This document shows, one piece after another, positions 14,171 to 15,680 of a DNA stretch of 15,680 nucleotides. Within the stretch, counting starts at the first letter, position 1; each line of letters starts with the position of its first letter. This DNA is from JAGQSZ01 sp049672765. Its GTDB lineage: Bacteria; Actinomycetota; Acidimicrobiia; Acidimicrobiales; Microtrichaceae. Below the pieces are notes generated by a model. That model did not search any database. It worked only from the letters and a program-made list of their open reading frames with translations, and was not told the DNA's origin. The position numbers and the translations under genes are program-made. The stretch is from contig JBATWQ010000272.1 of the NCBI GenBank assembly GCA_049672765.1, positions 1 through 15,680 on the forward strand, given 5' to 3'.

Positions 14171-15680
14171 TCACCCGCCTCCACGCCACCACACATTCTC
14201 CAGAGACCCATCCGGGAGATGCGAGGTCCTTACGATCTCGAAGCCTGCTTCTCGTAAAGCTGTCGAAGAGTCTTGCACCGGTGGTCGCAACATACCCACA
14301 CCTGGATCGATGAGAATTACGAAGTTCAGATCTCTCAAACGATCGGACTCCAAGTCAGCGTCGGAAAGGGCTGCTTCGACATCCCAGGTTTGCAACTGTG
14401 ACCGGTTCCACCCATATGGAGGCTCCCAAGAGTGACCCACGACGTACCTAGCAATCCCGTACTGGTTATTTCCGTAGAGCGAACGGTTATTTACCATCAG
14501 CATGTTGGGACTTTGTCGACGCTGAGCCGCATACTCGTATAGCCACTTCAGGCTTCGATCGGCTGCTTGCTGCCAGCTCGACCCGTAATCTGAGGGATCC
14601 ATCGATTCGCCGCTAGCCGGCGAAATATGGAAGCTCGCTTCCGTTGGAGCGTAGAGCTTGGCAGAAATCTGCCCATACCAACTCTGGTTGGATTGAAAGT
14701 ATCCAGATAGCAGAGGTATCAGAAGTAGAGCCAAGGGTAGTGCAAGGACTCTTGCAAACCTGTAGCGGAACAGAATGCACCCAACAACGACCATTATTGG
14801 GACGTTCAAAAGTTCGAATCCTGGGAAGTCATTTGGGGAGAAACTGAGGAGAGCGAAGCCCCACGCAAGGGCCCCTATCACCAGAGCCTGGCCAGACCCA
14901 TATCCCGCATGCTCGCCGAAGGTTCGGCTGGAACGCTCAATCAGAGCGTCGGCCGCAACCTTTACAAATAGGATAACAGTCAGACCGGCGAGAGCTGCAA
15001 AGAGGCGAGGGGTGGTCATCTGCTTGACCAGTTCGATCTCGTTACCGACCAATAACGAGACCGAGCGGTTGGCCCCACCTGACAGACCTGCGGAGCTGAG
15101 GTACTGCCAGCTTGCTCTCCACTGGGGCACCCACCACGTCGACGCTATCGCCACCGCTGGCGCAGCTGCTTCTATAAATGCTCGGCACCCTGGCCGCTCC
15201 TCACGCGGTAGTCGTGCAATTTGCCACGCCAGAGCAAGCACCAGGTACGGAATAAACCCCAGGAGCATGGTCCTGACAAGGAGCCCTATACCAATGGATA
15301 CGCCTAGGCCTATTCTCCAACCACGGCGCCGAAGCCGATCGGATTTTACGGCGCAAAGGACGGCAAGAACCCAAAGTGCCGCGCCGGGAATTATCTGCTG
15401 AAACGTCCGCGAGAACCAGACCGTGCCGGGAAGTAGTGCGACGACTACTACGGCAACTGTTGCAGCAAAGCGGCCAGCCAACTCTCGAACCAAAAGGTAG
15501 ATCGAGACCAGAAGGACGGCCAGGAATGGAAGCTGCAGGAACCATACGTAGGACTGACCAGGGGTCTCCGATACCAGCGGCGCCGCAAGGGTGGACAGGA
15601 GCGGACCAATGGTGCTCCAGTGGGCCCACGTTCTGGGGAAGCTCATGGGGTCATGCAATCGGAACTGACTACGTATGAGG
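14171..15680 (-). CDS. GT-C (GT39/ArnT-like) membrane glycosyltransferase, 5' end outside window
   Basis: About 502 codons are visible. The frame is open to the right edge, and alignment with the other GT-C gene shows that the N-terminus, including the first helix and the acidic DE loop, is missing. The shared features run colinearly: DPMSFPRT then LLSTLAAPL (QDPVSPPFLSVLAAP in the paralog), LPGTVWFSRTFQQIIPGAALW (MPGVIWWSRVFEQIVPGSAMW), LLVRTMLLGFIPYL and STWWVP. About nine hydrophobic helices are visible, then a C-terminal soluble domain of about 165 residues ending ENVWWRGGG. The TTG at 15656-15658 is an internal codon, not the start. It probably uses a polyprenyl-phosphate sugar on the outer face of the membrane. 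It ends 22 bp from the convergent radical SAM gene. Confidence 0.88.
   Translation of the reverse strand, partial: LIRSQFRLHDPMSFPRTWAHWSTIGPLLSTLAAPLVSETPGQSYVWFLQLPFLAVLLVSIYLLVRELAGRFAATVAVVVVALLPGTVWFSRTFQQIIPGAALWVLAVLCAVKSDRLRRRGWRIGLGVSIGIGLLVRTMLLGFIPYLVLALAWQIARLPREERPGCRAFIEAAAPAVAIASTWWVPQWRASWQYLSSAGLSGGANRSVSLLVGNEIELVKQMTTPRLFAALAGLTVILFVKVAADALIERSSRTFGEHAGYGSGQALVIGALAWGFALLSFSPNDFPGFELLNVPIMVVVGCILFRYRFARVLALPLALLLIPLLSGYFQSNQSWYGQISAKLYAPTEASFHISPASGESMDPSDYGSSWQQAADRSLKWLYEYAAQRRQSPNMLMVNNRSLYGNNQYGIARYVVGHSWEPPYGWNRSQLQTWDVEAALSDADLESDRLRDLNFVILIDPGVGMLRPPVQDSSTALREAGFEIVRTSHLPDGSLENVWWRGGG

Overview
The window is a gene-dense cell-surface glycan locus from a high-G+C bacterium (about 60% G+C by eye). 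Codon use, GTG/TTG starts and protein style fit Actinomycetota or a similar high-G+C phylum, but no marker gene fixes the taxonomy. There is no rRNA, tRNA, IS element, CRISPR array or phage gene. No stretch longer than 180 bp lacks a gene.

Layout, left to right. (1) The tail of an aspartyl/asparaginyl beta-hydroxylase-like gene (+) meets a WecD-like GNAT acetyltransferase (-) at overlapping stop codons. (2) A DPM1/GtrB-type GT2 glycosyltransferase with two C-terminal membrane helices (+) is divergent from the GNAT and convergent with the next block. (3) A minus-strand operon runs, in transcription order, DUF5989-type 55-aa membrane peptide, NodU/CmcH-type O-carbamoyltransferase, membrane-anchored SGNH hydrolase. 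(4) Divergent from it, a plus-strand operon holds three more SGNH hydrolase paralogs in tandem. The middle one is cut in two by a single in-frame TAG. (5) Two paralogous multi-membrane GT-C (GT39/ArnT-like) glycosyltransferases on the minus strand flank a plus-strand radical SAM protein with an N-terminal SPASM-like cysteine domain. The second GT-C runs off the right edge.

The main biological point concerns blocks 3 and 4. A carbamoyltransferase, a DUF5989 peptide, a small SxtJ-type membrane protein and a GDSL/SGNH hydrolase form a known gene association; it corresponds to sxtI, sxtK, sxtJ and sxtL of the saxitoxin cluster and recurs in polysaccharide loci. Here the SxtJ-like membrane module appears to be fused to the N-terminus of the SGNH hydrolase, and the fusion is present in four diverged copies. 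In the third copy the in-frame stop falls at the module boundary and re-splits it into a 127-aa SxtJ-like protein and a separately startable SGNH protein. I infer a membrane-associated system that carbamoylates, and edits or transfers acyl or carbamoyl groups on, an extracellular glycan. The GT2 would make a polyprenyl-phosphate sugar and the GT-C enzymes would use it on the outer face of the membrane. The substrates are unknown, and the specific role of the SGNH array is not described as far as I know.
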